A stretch of 64,000 nucleotides of DNA from Argyresthia goedartella (Eukaryota; Arthropoda; Insecta; Lepidoptera; Argyresthiidae). Within the stretch, counting starts at the first letter, position 1. Each line of letters starts with the position of its first letter. Under the pieces are notes generated by a model. It was not told the origin of the DNA, did not search any database, and saw only the letters and a list, made by a program, of their open reading frames with translations. The position numbers were made by a program, and so were the translations under genes. This document shows, one piece after another, positions 45,701 through 59,400 of this stretch. The DNA lies in the NCBI GenBank assembly GCA_949825045.1, contig OX463813.1, positions 27,510,001-27,574,000 of the forward strand, read 5' to 3'.

Positions 45701-48700
45701 CTTATAGTTTCAGACTTTCCCATACTGACCGATTTCAATGAGACACCCTGTATATGCCACCGTAAGATTATCAAAACCGTTAGTTTAGAATCTAACGTTT
45801 TTTCTCGTTAGTTTACAAACTATCGATAAAATTGTGAACTGTACGGTACTGCTTACTATATGACGCGTTAGTTTATAATAACACCGTTGAATTGTGAACT
45901 GGTTTAAACTTGAATGGCAAAGTAAAGACCAGGGCAAACACTGCGGTAGCTTAGGTGAAGACTAGAGGCGGCGAGCGCAGTGAAGCCCCCGACTAGTCTT
46001 CGGGTTAGGTTTATATGTAAGAACAAAAGAAACGTAAATTCTAAATCCTGTCGGTCTGGTTTACAATTTGTCGATAGTTTACAAACTAACGTGTTAGTTC
46101 ATAAACTAACGGATTTTACAATCTTACGGTGACATATATATAGGCACTACATTACTTCTGGCACCACATAGGATACCCTGTCAAGGAAAGGAAAGGAGGT
46201 AATTCTGAGTCTGGAATTATCTGAAATGAGCGAAAGAAATACTGAATTGTGCGAAAAATAAATTACGGGAAAAAAAAAATAACTGGCTTGCGTTGGCTAA
46301 ACCAGATAATATTTTTTTCGCTAAATTTGGCTAAATAAAGACTGACTGGTGTCTGGGCAAAGTGGTGGGTCAGGGTAAGTGAAGGATAAAGGGGGTGAGC
46401 GAAGCGAAGCCGTCTTTATCCTTCGTGTTAGGTTACACATGTAACATCAACAAGATCCAACGGGCGTTTTGTTTTTCTATCCTATTCGAATTGAAATTTT
46501 CAAGTTGCTGTTTTTCAGATTTCTAGTCGCGTAATTCGTTAATTTTCCAGACAAAACTAGTATTTCTAGTCGAGCTCAGCTTGTCGCGCAATTAATGAAT
46601 TTTTTCAGGCAAAATCAGTCAATTTGACAATCAAAAACCAGATATATGGTTGGACGTTTAAATACTACCATTAATAAAATGACTGATGAAAGCAAAATAT
46701 ACAGACTCTCACCTAAACTGTCGACACCTTGAGACTCCTTGGTGCCCGTCAGCGGAACATTCGAGGTTTCATCCTGTCGCCGGTTGTCCTTCTCACTCTT
46801 ATCTGAAACAACCACGAGAGTGACAGGGATGTGACAGAAGCTGTATGGATATTCTCCTGTTAGCGATTGCCAGCAAGCTTTCAAAAAGTCATCATTGAGT
46901 TACACCGCTCTGGTCAAGTCTAAGGTGGATTATATAAGGAATATGATCCACAGAAATAAACTAAACCATTCATTGCTTCCGACCTAAAACTAAAATAGCC
47001 TATCACGTGGGAAGCTGAAACAAACCTCAAACCTGTATTTTGTGTCAAAGGCAAAGTCAAAGTACTTTATTACTGTAGATTTATTTATACTTAGCTAACG
47101 TCATTTTTTGCCTCTTCTCTACATTAAACCACTGTGGGAGGAGAAGGGCGTAGAAACTCCCACAGATTGATTTTTAGATCTCTTTTAAAAATAGGTTGTG
47201 CTTAACTAATACAAATATAAAAAAAATATTTTTAATAAGCAGGAATAAATAATTACAAAATTATTAACAGCAAGGTCTGTGTTGAGCGAGATTAACCCCA
47301 TACAGTCCTGTCATTTAAGTAATCTCGAACATTACTGGGTCAAAAACATGTGTGGGTATCGTCACGTTAACGCTAACTAAACTCTGGCATAAGAAAGCTG
47401 AGAACGAGCGCCAAAAGCATGTCAACCCCATATTTACGATCTGACGAGTGTGGCGTACGGACACTTGTCTGAGCCGAGCGCGACGAAATATTTGAACGTC
47501 TCAGCTTTTTTGCCCGAGTCTATCTTATTTCATCGTCAACAGCGGCGTCAGAAATATACAAAATAAGTACCTATATATCAACAAAGATAACTTACTATTG
47601 TTGTGTTTGCAGTGGCGGCAACAGAACACTGCGGCGGACATGGAGGTGATGAGTAGCACTATACCCACAGCCGCCACCACCACCAGGAGGACAACTGACA
47701 GCTCCACTCGCACCGGGACTAGCGCTGGAGAAAGATGACGATTCAATTATATGCAATTCTTCTTAGGGTTCCGTACCCAAAATGTAAAAACTGGACCCTA
47801 TTACTAAGACTCCGCTGTCCGTCTGTCTGTCCGTCTGTCACCAGGCTGTATCTCATGAACCTTGATAGTGAGACAGTTGAAATTTTCACAGATGATGTAT
47901 TTCTGTTGCCGCTATAACAACAAATACTAAAAACAGAATAAAATAAATATTTAAGTCAACATCTCATACAAACTTATGAACAAGTAGCCGCACCAATAAC
48001 TTTGTAAAGAACATTTTGCTATGTAAAATCCAAACTATTCACTCCACACCATACCGTTCCGTACCATTGTACGGTGGTACGGAACCGGAGTTGGACTCGC
48101 ACTTGACCGTTTTTTTAATGTATAAAGCAGTCTGACAAAAATTTGCTAACGGCAAATGGAAAAAGGGCCAATGTCACGTGTTTTGGTGAATTGACCAAGC
48201 GAGCGAACGGCTCTGTTCCAGGATTGGGCAAAAATGCTTTCGTATTTCCGTATGTTTTCCTCTAAAGGGCGCATTTCTCAACGGATTCTCGTGTTTTTTG
48301 TGAGCAGGTTCGGTAATTAAATACATAGGTCGGGACATATGTTTTGTCACATATCTGAAACTTCGAAGTTAGAACTCGAACCAAAAAAAATATGAGCATC
48401 CGGAATACGATAATATTAAGAAACTGAATTTTCAAAAATGGAGTGGACGCGATAAGACTATAGGTAGGCCATACATTTTTCTCAGACATATATATTTTTT
48501 AAATTTTATTTTGAAAATTAGATGATCTTGATATAGAAAGGGAGCGAAGGGTGTTGGCCCGCAGATTTGCGTGTTGTGGGAGGGCTGTCAAGGTGACTTT
48601 ATTTACTCTGAGGGTCAGATACAAGCAGAAGTCGACGACGCCCTTCGCGTATAACAATGGTTTCAGAATGTTGTTGGAGCTGCCGCGTTCTTGCAGTGTA

Positions 48701-51700
48701 TCGGGATGTTTGCTGAGGAGCGTGCGTCAGACGTTTACGCCGTGCTAAGAGCGAGAACAGCATCCCTGATATACCGTGTGCGCGGCAGCGTCAATACCAT
48801 CCTGTCCATTATTTCTGACAGGGTGGACTGTCCGGTGCCGTTGGGAAACAATTCACTTGAATTCAAATAAGAGAGAAAGAAGCCGTTGCACTGGGGTCGG
48901 ATAGTCGCCTTATCCGTCCGCTTATTTATTTGTGATGTATTGTTATGGTGTGATGTCTATTTTTTTAAATGTAAATATTTTCTGTGTGTATTTTATTTAT
49001 GTGTTCTATGCCTATGGATCCTATTGTTACCCGAAATAAACGTTATTGAACTGAATTTAATTGAATAGACCATTATAAGAAAGCGACTTAAATATTTTTG
49101 GGATTTATTCACTGCGTCTATTTAAAAAACAAAGCTAAAAGTTTACCCGCCAAAAGTAAACGTCACGTCACTAAGAGACGTATTAGGATCAGTTTCTTTG
49201 CCTACCACAAAAAAAAGTGGTAGTCAAGTCAACCAAAGAGTGCCAAGTATATGAGTAAAGTCAACTGTCAAACAAACATCACGTCACTCACGTCAGTACT
49301 AACCTGACTAAAATGAAATTATTGATTATTATCGTGATATGATTTAAAAAAAAATATTGTTTTTCATAATGGGAAGCAAAGAGTGTTTCGTCCCATACTG
49401 TTCAAACAGGAGTGATAACCCGGATTTATTATTCGTACCAATTCTATAACGTCTGCAAGAAGAATAATGTCGTCAAGTGAACGCAGAATATTTCAAGAAT
49501 TGTTCGCAGTTTTGTTTAGGCTACTTGGATCAAATTGTAATGATTGCTTGTGGGCTAATAAATTTGCAGGATTTTAAAATAAAAATACATGATGTAATTT
49601 TAAATATACATTACTGACGCTAGTGTTGGTTTTTAATAAAGTCTCTGCTTCATATGGAGATGAATTTAGAGGCTCTGTTGTGAGTAAGGGTACATTGGTG
49701 AAGAATGTTTCGAAAGCTCGAGTAACCTCAGAGTTGGATTTTATTTTATTTATTTTATTTATTTATTATATTTGGGACATCAACAGCGTATATATTATAA
49801 ATTAGTTACAGTAGGTAAATACAAAAAAATATGCCGGTAACAGATATCCACAGAAGGTACAATAAACAAGTAGAAGAAGAAAAAACTTAGCGGTTATCTT
49901 AGCAGTATACATATAGACATTCAGTTTTAGGAAATTAGAAATTTTATACATGTACAGGATGATTATAAGGGGATATGTGAGGAGTGTAACTGTATTGTTT
50001 GTGTAAGGGTGTGTGTGTGTGTGAGTGTATTTATGTAAGGGTGTGTATGTGTGTGTTGATTCACTTGTTACCCTCGTCGTCTATCAAGACATTTATAATG
50101 TCATGACGGAACTTGGCTTTGGAGGATGAAAATGGATCCAAATCACTAAATAGTTTATTATATTCAGAGGCGAGGCGAGCTATGGTAGAATTTTGGGCAT
50201 AATTAGTATGTGCTAGAGGGACGGAGAATAATCTATTGGATGTATGGCGAGTGCGGCACTTTGGGACGCAAAAAGATAGTTCAGATAGTAACGGGGGAGA
50301 ATCGAGGCGGCCAGATAGAATATCGTGGAGTACCATCATGTCTAGTAATACTCTACGATCTTCGAGAGTAATGAATTGATGCCGGTGACAGGACTCCTCG
50401 TACGAACGGTCCTGGATACGGGATCTGAAGTTCAGGTGTTTCAGGAATTTGTATTGAATACGTTCAATTCGCTGGATGTAGGTAATGTAGTTCGGGGACC
50501 AAATACACGACGCGTATTCTAAAATACTCCTGACATAGGCACAATAGATCAGCTTTATGCATCCCAGATCGCTGAAAGGTTTGCAGATACGAATGACAAA
50601 TCCAAGATTCCGAAATGCGCGACCCACGATGCTTTCAATGTGCTTTTGAAAGGTTAGTTTACTATCCAGTATGACACCCAGATCTCGGATCGAGTCGACG
50701 CGAGTGAGTGGTTGTTTATTAATATTGTAATTATATACTATTGGTACTGGACGCCTGGTGAAGGATATTTGGACACATTTGCTAGCGTTTACAGAAATTC
50801 TGTTTTGTTTATAATATACACCATCATTTAACAACATCATCATCTATCTTTAGGCAGACATAATTGTCCTTTGGTATAACTTTGCCAGTTTCACGGTATA
50901 TTATTAGCCAAACTGTTTTCTTTCTGTTATTTGAATTTTGTATTTTGTTTCAATATGTAAAGTTTTTGCAGTTCTGCAAACCAACTTGAAAGTTTTGGAG
51001 TATTTTTAACATAGTCATGAAATTGTCTTTCAAAGTTATAGGTTTGTTTATAAAGGTCATACAAGATAACTCTACTTTTACGAACTCCAAACGTTGCCCA
51101 GTCATTAAATTTAGATTTACCGTTTTAGTTGTTTACAACACACTGACTTTCTTCAATCTTAAAACTTTATTGAATTCTGTTTGAATAATTTTGAAGAAGT
51201 CTGAGTAGATTTTGTTTGTTCATTAAAATCCGGTACCAGCAAAATATCTATGTTTTTCGTATACGTCTCTAATCTATGGGTTGTAATAGGCCTATAAAAT
51301 GATGGATCAGTTTTATTTTTACTAGCGTTTGGGAAGGAGACTGTTTGACCGCTGTGATCGGAGGGTAAGCAGTTAATTACATTTTAACTTGTGAATGCAC
51401 AGTCACAAAAAACGTTATCTAAGCAAGTTTGGCTGTTACCAGTAATTCTAGTCGGCTCTAGAAATACATGGCGCACATGCACAGCAAACATGGTGATTTT
51501 GTTGCTTATAAGTTCCAGCATGTGGTTTATGTACAAGATGAACCCAGCACGGTAACCTGTGGCACCCCTATATGTAATTCAGTATTACTAGATTCAATAC
51601 TATTTAATGTTTTTGAACGATTATCTATGTGTGGTAATATTACCCTTTGAATATGATTGCCCAAGTACGACTTTAACCAGACCAGCACACACCCCCTGAT

Positions 51701-54700
51701 GCCATAGCGTTCAAGAATATAAGTTAAAACCCCATGATTTACATGATCAAAGGCTTAAGATAGATAGACCTTTCGACTTTAAACCATCAATAAGGCCCAC
51801 AAGACTCTGAGCATTCCCTTTTTTATTTCCTTTAATAGTTTTGTTTGCTATGCTCCAACTGGTATTTATTTTGTTGTTTGAAGATAGAATTAAACCCTTC
51901 TTATTGATCGCGCGTACCGCTACTGTTATTAGTTAGCTCAGTACCTGTTTTTCTCACCGGGTAATTGAGCAGACTGTTGCTTAGTGTGAAGGGGTTGCTC
52001 GCTCCCTTCTTGTTGACCACGCGCATCGCTAACGTGAGCACGAATGTACTTGTTAGATGAGTACCTGTATGTCTCTCTGGGTACATGAGCAGACTGCTGC
52101 TCAGTGTGAAGGAGTTGCTCGCCCCCTTCTTATTGATCGCCCGCACCGCTACTGTGAGCGCACCGCTCGCCGATACCCCCGACACCACGAACTCCGCACT
52201 CTCGCTTGAGACGTTCGTGAGGAGCTGCCCGGTGCTCGCGTCATACAACTGAAGAGAAACTGATATACAGCTAGGAAAATATGGCTTTGAATGAAATTAG
52301 ATTTTTGGCTTCTGAGAGAAATTCTGAAGTGGAATGACTTGACTTTTGTTCAAAGTAGTACGCAGGAAGCCTTTAATACAAGGAGTTAAAATCTTTCTGC
52401 GTAGTTGAGAATCTCATTTTCTTTTAAATTGATATGATAGCTGCCAAAATAAACGTAAGTTATCAAGAAGTTAGCATTCTTACGGCCGATTTTACAAGAT
52501 GATACTTAAGTGAAATGCATCTTAAATCGCATGCAGATCAAATGTAATTACTGGCTAAACGTGGGCACAGCTGTGCCTCTGTTACCGCGTACGGGAAAAG
52601 ACGCTGTACCTATTAGTTTTATTATTGCTGTACAAGGTGATATCATTTTATTATCTTTGGCCCGGAAATACAACAGACAACTCAAAGTTTGACAGACACA
52701 TAGCCATGCTGTCCCTGTCCCGCGCTTAGGAAATGAAATCGCCAATTATGTGTCACCTGTTAAAATAAGTGACACCTGCCAATTTATGAAACCTGTCAAT
52801 ATTAACGACACCTGTCAAAATTAGTGACATCTGTAAAAAATCATAAAGATGTAATATTGAGTGCAGCTATGCCACAGTCAAATTTGGGTCAACAGGGTAG
52901 CCCCCTGATGACTTCACCGCAGCTATGAAAAAAAATTGAAGACATCAAGCGCTTTTAAGTATAGGCATGTGAAACATACGGGTTGAGAATAAATATGCAT
53001 AGAACATACCTGCCTGGCAAAAAGTACCCGTGGAAATTAAACGTGTAGAAAATGTAACTACTGGTAACATAACGGTATAAACGCAAATGGAACCAAAAAT
53101 ACTGGGAATAGATTATTTTGGAAATGTTATCTATACAGTTTTTAAATGAGAAAATACAACAAAACAAACATAGTGTCACACTTTTTTCCATGCGGGATGA
53201 AAGAGGCACTGTTTTTTGGACTCACCTCCAGTACAAAAGTCTGCCGGATCCCTCCGTCGTGTCCCGGCGTGCAGTTCAGCGTCAGAGAGTCGTATGTGAC
53301 GTTCGTGACCTCACACGCCTTCACCGGAGACGGCTTATCTGAAAAAACAAAACTCTGTTACTCACACTACTACAGGCACCTAAAAATTACCCAAACACAT
53401 GACCTCAAAATCAGAATCCTCGTTATTTGGGAGCTCAAATTGAGCACAAAATTCCCTGCAAACTACTGCCAACTTCACAGACCCTCAAACTTTGTGGAGA
53501 GACATCTGCTAATGTTAGAGTATCTGGTGCTCAAAACCCTTAAATGTAGAAGCATGTGGCATATCAAAAGCAAATGAACCACATGACAGTATTTAGCTCT
53601 TAAACTATCTATTTACAATATTGAAATAGTCACAATCTAGGACCGATCTCCCGATTTATATTAAACTTCATCTTAGTCTACTGATCCAGTCTGTTTAAAC
53701 GTTGAACCCGTGACATTTGGCGACGTTCGACGCCACAGAGGTGGTTTTGGTGATGATGATGATGATATCGAGGATGCCTTCGAAGCCGTATTTGGCCACG
53801 GCTACAGCTTTGTGAGGTCCCTGGTTTGTTTCTCTATGATCATACCAAAGACAAATAAACAGGAACCTCACAGAGTAGTCATCTTGGCCGAATCCGAGGG
53901 AAGTTACCTGCGGGCATGATGTGGAACAAGCACGGCTTGATCTGTCTGCCGACACTGTTGGCGCCGGAGCACTGAACCCAGCCGTAGTCAGCTGACGTGT
54001 TCACCATGTACGTGAACGTCCCTGGGCGATAAGAGAAGAAAATTACTATCATTCACGTACAGTTAAATTGTTCCTGGACAAGGAAGCAAGGACACCTTGT
54101 GGAGATGGGCAATTAGAATTAACGATGTCACAAACATATCATGCACAACTCTATGTAGATATATATCATCATTTTTAGGGTTCCGTACCTTAAAAGGAAA
54201 AAAAAGAATCCTTATACGATCACTTTGTTGTCCGTCTGTCCGTCTATCAAGATATTTTTACCTAGATAATGCTGAAAAAATTGGATTTTCGTAGTACTTG
54301 TAAGGGAACCAAAACCTATAGGTTACTTTCCGTTGACCTAGAATCATGAAATTTGGCACAGAGCAAGGTCTTATAGCACAAGTAAAGGGAAAAGTCTGAA
54401 ACCTGTAAATTTCTGTCAATCTGTCTGTTATTTTTGACTCACTGTCTGTAGCACTGGTCCGCATACGCGTTTCTTGATACTGTATGTAGGCAATGCAACT
54501 TTTTCGATCACGTGATTTAAGCTTACCTATATATCAGCCACTATTCAAACAGTCTGCCTTCAGCCTAAACGTGAGTACAGCTTTGCGGATCCTTTGGCTT
54601 GCGGTAATAGGTGGAACTAATGCTTTTCGACTGTTTCGGTGCATGAAGTTGCGCAGAACTGGCACCATCCTGTAAACGTTGCTCACGCGCCAAAATATCG

Positions 54701-56383
54701 TTGAAAGACTGTATACTATAAACTTACTAAAGAATAAATGATATACCTATCTTCTCTGCCTAGAGTCTGGGTAGCCTAAAACATCTTAAAGTGCGGTGAA
54801 TTAGAAAAATCTTATGCTTGTATGTTACACAATTTATAATGCTAGTCTATGTTAACGGCAAAGTAAAAAAAATACACGCTTGGTTGCCATACATTTCACT
54901 GTGTATGAGTCGTCTGTCTTAATCTATGGTCCGTGAACACAGCCTTATCTACAACTATGTATGGAACCCTTGGTGGGAGAGTCCAACTCGCACTTGATCG
55001 TTTATTTCAATTAGGATTTATATCAGAATTATATAACAATGCTACCATATCAAAGTCCGTTGATCCGTTGGCTTTACCTTTTATAGGTGACTGTGTAATA
55101 ACATACTTCATCTGCTCTCATATCGTAAAATTTGAATTACAAACTTCAAAACGAATTTATATTGACATACTTTATAAACACATTACCGAAATTCAAAAAT
55201 ATAATCAAATTATTACACTTTCTCTCAAACAAAAAAAAAATAAATTTAATATTTTTTTCATTAAGATACAGTTTTACTTTTCTATGTCAGCAGCTACTTT
55301 AGCGCATGCGCGATGATATGCTTGGTTTTGGCGCCATTCATACGTTCTGTTGTACGTACTAAATTTCGTGGCAATATTGTTATCTTAGCTTAAAAATCTC
55401 CAATAGCAGTGATAGTTAAGAAAATTTGACTCGGCCCGATATTTTAAATGCGGCGAAGGAAATGACTCATAAAACTAGCAAAGTCGAGAAAATTATATGG
55501 CAAATGCTATGAAGACTTTATGGAACGTAAAATGCAAAAATGCTACATCCTTTTTGGAAAACGTGTTAATGTTCTTTTCTAGTCTGACAAGTTCAAGTGT
55601 TCCTTATTATGGTCTAAATAATCTATGTTAAATGAATAATTTATTATATACAATATATTTTACATATTTTATTTGGCAGGTGAAACAGCTGTGTACGAGA
55701 GAAGATAAAATAGTGTATGAAACTGCACATAACTATGTATTAAAACACTCGTGTGATACTATTAAAACCCTCGCCTCGGCTCGGTTTTAAAACACATTTT
55801 AATACCCCTCATTAAGCAACAGTTTCATAAGCTATTACGACACACTACGTAATTATTATGAATGTTGAGAAAGTGGGAGAGAGATGTATGCCAAGAGGAC
55901 AAGTGGGGGATCTCTCTGCCTGCCTTTCTTCAGGGAAAAGGTGTAAGGATACCGATGTATCTATAAATAAACTCACCTGGAAGGTTCTGTGCAGCATTGA
56001 GGCTGCTGGTGTAAAGCTCGTGCTTCGTGTGAGCAGAACTGTTGAACCACCAGTGATACGACATGTCTTCCTGTAGACAAACACAAAATATTCTCAGCTA
56101 ACATCCATGGTCCCCTGATCCTAAATCATGATCACCCTTTATTTCTATTTGAGAAAATCTATCTGAAGTGCTGGTACAGAGTATTGGCTGTGAAGAAGAC
56201 CTTGATTCTTCATCAACCATTAAGTAGAAATTGACCTATTGAATGAAAAATGAAACTATTGAACATGACTGAATATCGACAAAGAAACTTTCGCAGTGGA
56301 TGTGGGAAGCTTGGGACCGGAGAAGATGGCGTGGTAAAGAAGAGGCCTGTACCCAGCAGTGGGTGAGTTTAGGCTGCACGTGG

Positions 56384-56421
<38 letters not shown>

Positions 56422-59400
56422 TTGATGATGATGATGATATGAAGATGTCTGTCTGGAGTGTGTTCTCACCTGCGGGTTGGCGACGAGGTCGCACTGTATG
56501 TGCAACAGCTCACCGCGCGCCGCTCGCAGCAGCGCCGGCACCGCCCCGCGGCAGCTCGGCGCGACTGCAACACAACGATGTTAGTGATCCACACCTCCTG
56601 GGTAAATGGAAGCTCCTTGTAGCTACATTGACTTAACTCAACTACCTAGTTCTTTGACTCAAAAGGGTTTAATCTTATGTTGTGAGACTTGTGGGTAGTC
56701 ATCTTCTGTCTTGCTTTGCGCTCCTGGTATAAAGTTCGCGCCAAGTTTCTTGGCTATACTTGCCTAGGCGAGAAAGAGAGGTCACAGTTCGCTCTGAGAC
56801 AAATAAACATGGCGCGGCCTGTAACTAAGTTTCGAGGATGCTAGGTAGAGTAATTTTCTGAGTTGCTGTACGCTGTTAGATATATCTAATATACTTGTCC
56901 CAATGGATAGATGGTAAGTTGTGTGGGTATTTTATTTGAATGTTGTGAGAACGGATATCGCTGCTCAAGTCTTTCAAGCTACAAAGCCTTGTCTCCAAGA
57001 TCTGGGCTTCCTAGGAAAACACATCAGATACCGCTATGGTACGTATATAAGAACAAAATAGTATAAGGGTGCAACAGAAGACTGCAATAATTTTTGAGGT
57101 GGTACCTATACGTACCTACTTATGTAAACAGAAATTAAAAGTCTTGTAAACTAGGCCAGTCTACTTTAGACCTAAGCATTTATTTGAAGTTTACCTATGT
57201 AGTTTGTGTCTAAATATATTAAGTCCTCTATTAGCAGCATTGAGTTGCTCGTGTCTCATCCCAGCTTAGTAGGACTCATCACAGATGCCCTCACCCCTCC
57301 AAGATTCTTAGGAACAAGAAGAAACAATGATACACCAAGAGTACAAAGCAGCAATGGAGCTACTCACACTTGACATCAAGCATCAGCCGCTCGCTCTGCC
57401 CCTCTCCCAGCGCGTTCCTCGCCACGCACACATACGCGCCGGCCACCGCACGCGACACGCGCTGCAGGACTAGAGACTGGTTCGCTAACAGCACGCCGGG
57501 ACCTGGCTTCACTATTACACCCTGCCGAGAAAATCGGTAGTGCCAAAATATAATGCCAATGTAAAAGTATATAGTCTTATTGGAAGATCCAGGAAGAGTT
57601 CCAAATAACACTGGCATCACGGCATCACCAATCACGCCCTAGAGACAAAAGCTTCGTGAATAGGTAAAACAACAGCCTCAACAACCCAGAAGGAAGGCTT
57701 GGTCGTGACCAGGGCCCGTATTCTACTATTAGCCAATTGGCTCAGAATAATGCCTCGTACTTCATACCGATAAAAAATGGAGTGGTTCGCATTCCACCTA
57801 CCGGACTGCATCCACAACTACTACATTCTCCAGATCTATAGTGCTGATCAGGGAACTGTCAACTATATTCTTCAACTATTCGCCTTTCTTCCTTTCCCAT
57901 AGGAGAGAAAGCTCTTTTAGCTTGCATTAACGATGATACTCAGATGGAGTCACTGGGACCTTCAGACTTAACAGTGGTAGATTGTACTCATGTTATGCGT
58001 AAAATACACGTGTGTTATTCTTTGCCGTGTGTGTGTAAGTACTCACGTTGTGCGTGAAGTGCACGTGTGTATGTGTCGGGTTGGCGCGCACTCTGCAGTC
58101 CAAGTACACGTCGGATCCCTCAAGCACTTGCCGCGCGTCCAAATTTGCTCCCAGCTCCAATTTGCTCACTGGATAGTCTGGACATACAATAAAAGGTATA
58201 GATATACGTCATCATCATCATTACTTACTTACTGTTCCTTTGGCTTTCAACCCAAAATTTTAATAAGAATTATTAAGAAATCCGTAAATAAGATTGAAAG
58301 ATGACGAAGATATTCCGGTGAGGGACTGCTAATTGCACCCGAGTTGCGCAGGACCGAGAATAATGTTTGTTAATTGGTTTAAGCGAAGCACTTAAATTAA
58401 AATTAAATAGCCGATTAGTTTGACAGGTGGCTATGATTAGCGTAGTGATTAAGATCACTAGCTGAGTAGAAGCCGAAACAAGGAAACAGAAAGCAGCTTG
58501 GAAGATGGGTAGATAGTATTACCGGCTAAGTTGGCACAAAAAGGAGGAGGCTTATATAGTAGTAGGCGGAAACAAGCTGCCGAAGATGATGATGTTTCAT
58601 TTAGCTTTAGATAGCATCTTCGTTACAGGGGTAAAAGTTTGAGCAGCCTTTGGATTGCCTCTTTATTATCAGATTGGACTTACTGCAGTACACCTTCGAA
58701 CGACCTTAGGTGGATTATGGTAAAGAAAAAGAGCTCCGTGGTGGTAGAGGTGGTATTGGTTTCATGCTAGCTTCTCACGCAAGAGATGCAGATTCGATTC
58801 CGGTGCTGACCATGTACCAATAAGATTTGCCATATATTATTATCGGATATTTCGTGTTTCGGATGACTCGTTTAGCTGTTATTCCGGCTACTATCGCGAT
58901 TTGGTAGCAGTAGTCGTAAAACCCCTCCATAAACCCGCACTGAGCCCGCGTGGTATGGTTCAATCTTACTCGTGTCCGCGCAAACGCTTGTGCCCCTCGG
59001 TGGGGACATTAATGAGCAACATGTATTACCCTTTCTTATTAGTGTTCAACACTCACACTGCACCTCCATCTTCCACCCATCTTCACTCGTCTCCCGTGCT
59101 TGTGCGTTGTCCCGTGTCGAGGTGTGCTGTGCCGCGCGACACGACAACACGCGCCCCTCGTCCTCTATGGCCGGCGTGAACTGCAGCACGCTGTTCGTGA
59201 CGTTGCCGTCCACTGATGTCTGCGGACAAACCAACAAACTGTAACGTTGTAAGTTACCGTTGTCTTCACTCTATCATTAACTGGTCTTATTTTAAATTTA
59301 AGTAGTAATTCTCTTAATAAAACTACCAAATGAGGCTAGTAATCACAGTATTAATTTTCACGCGCTGTACTAGCAACATTCCACTGTTGACAACTCACTC

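Larger units (their letters stand above)
42835..45750 (+). mobile_element. Tc1/mariner-type element with 285-bp inverted repeats, host to a LINE
   Basis: Left repeat 42835-43119 and right repeat 45467-45750 are near-perfect inverted copies starting CAGGGTGTCTCATTG, with TA on both sides (42833-42834, 45751-45752). Between them lie a LINE (43120-45175) and a leftover transposase C-terminus (45212-45460). Most of the transposase is gone. Confidence 0.85.

Noticed and set aside
48262..48489. Small minus-strand ORF in a repeat-like segment
   Set aside because: It overlaps a short repeat resembling 15000-15070 and has no protein features.
56236..56541. Histidine-rich protein
   Set aside because: The histidine run is the (GAT)n microsatellite read on the other strand and overlaps the real exon 5.
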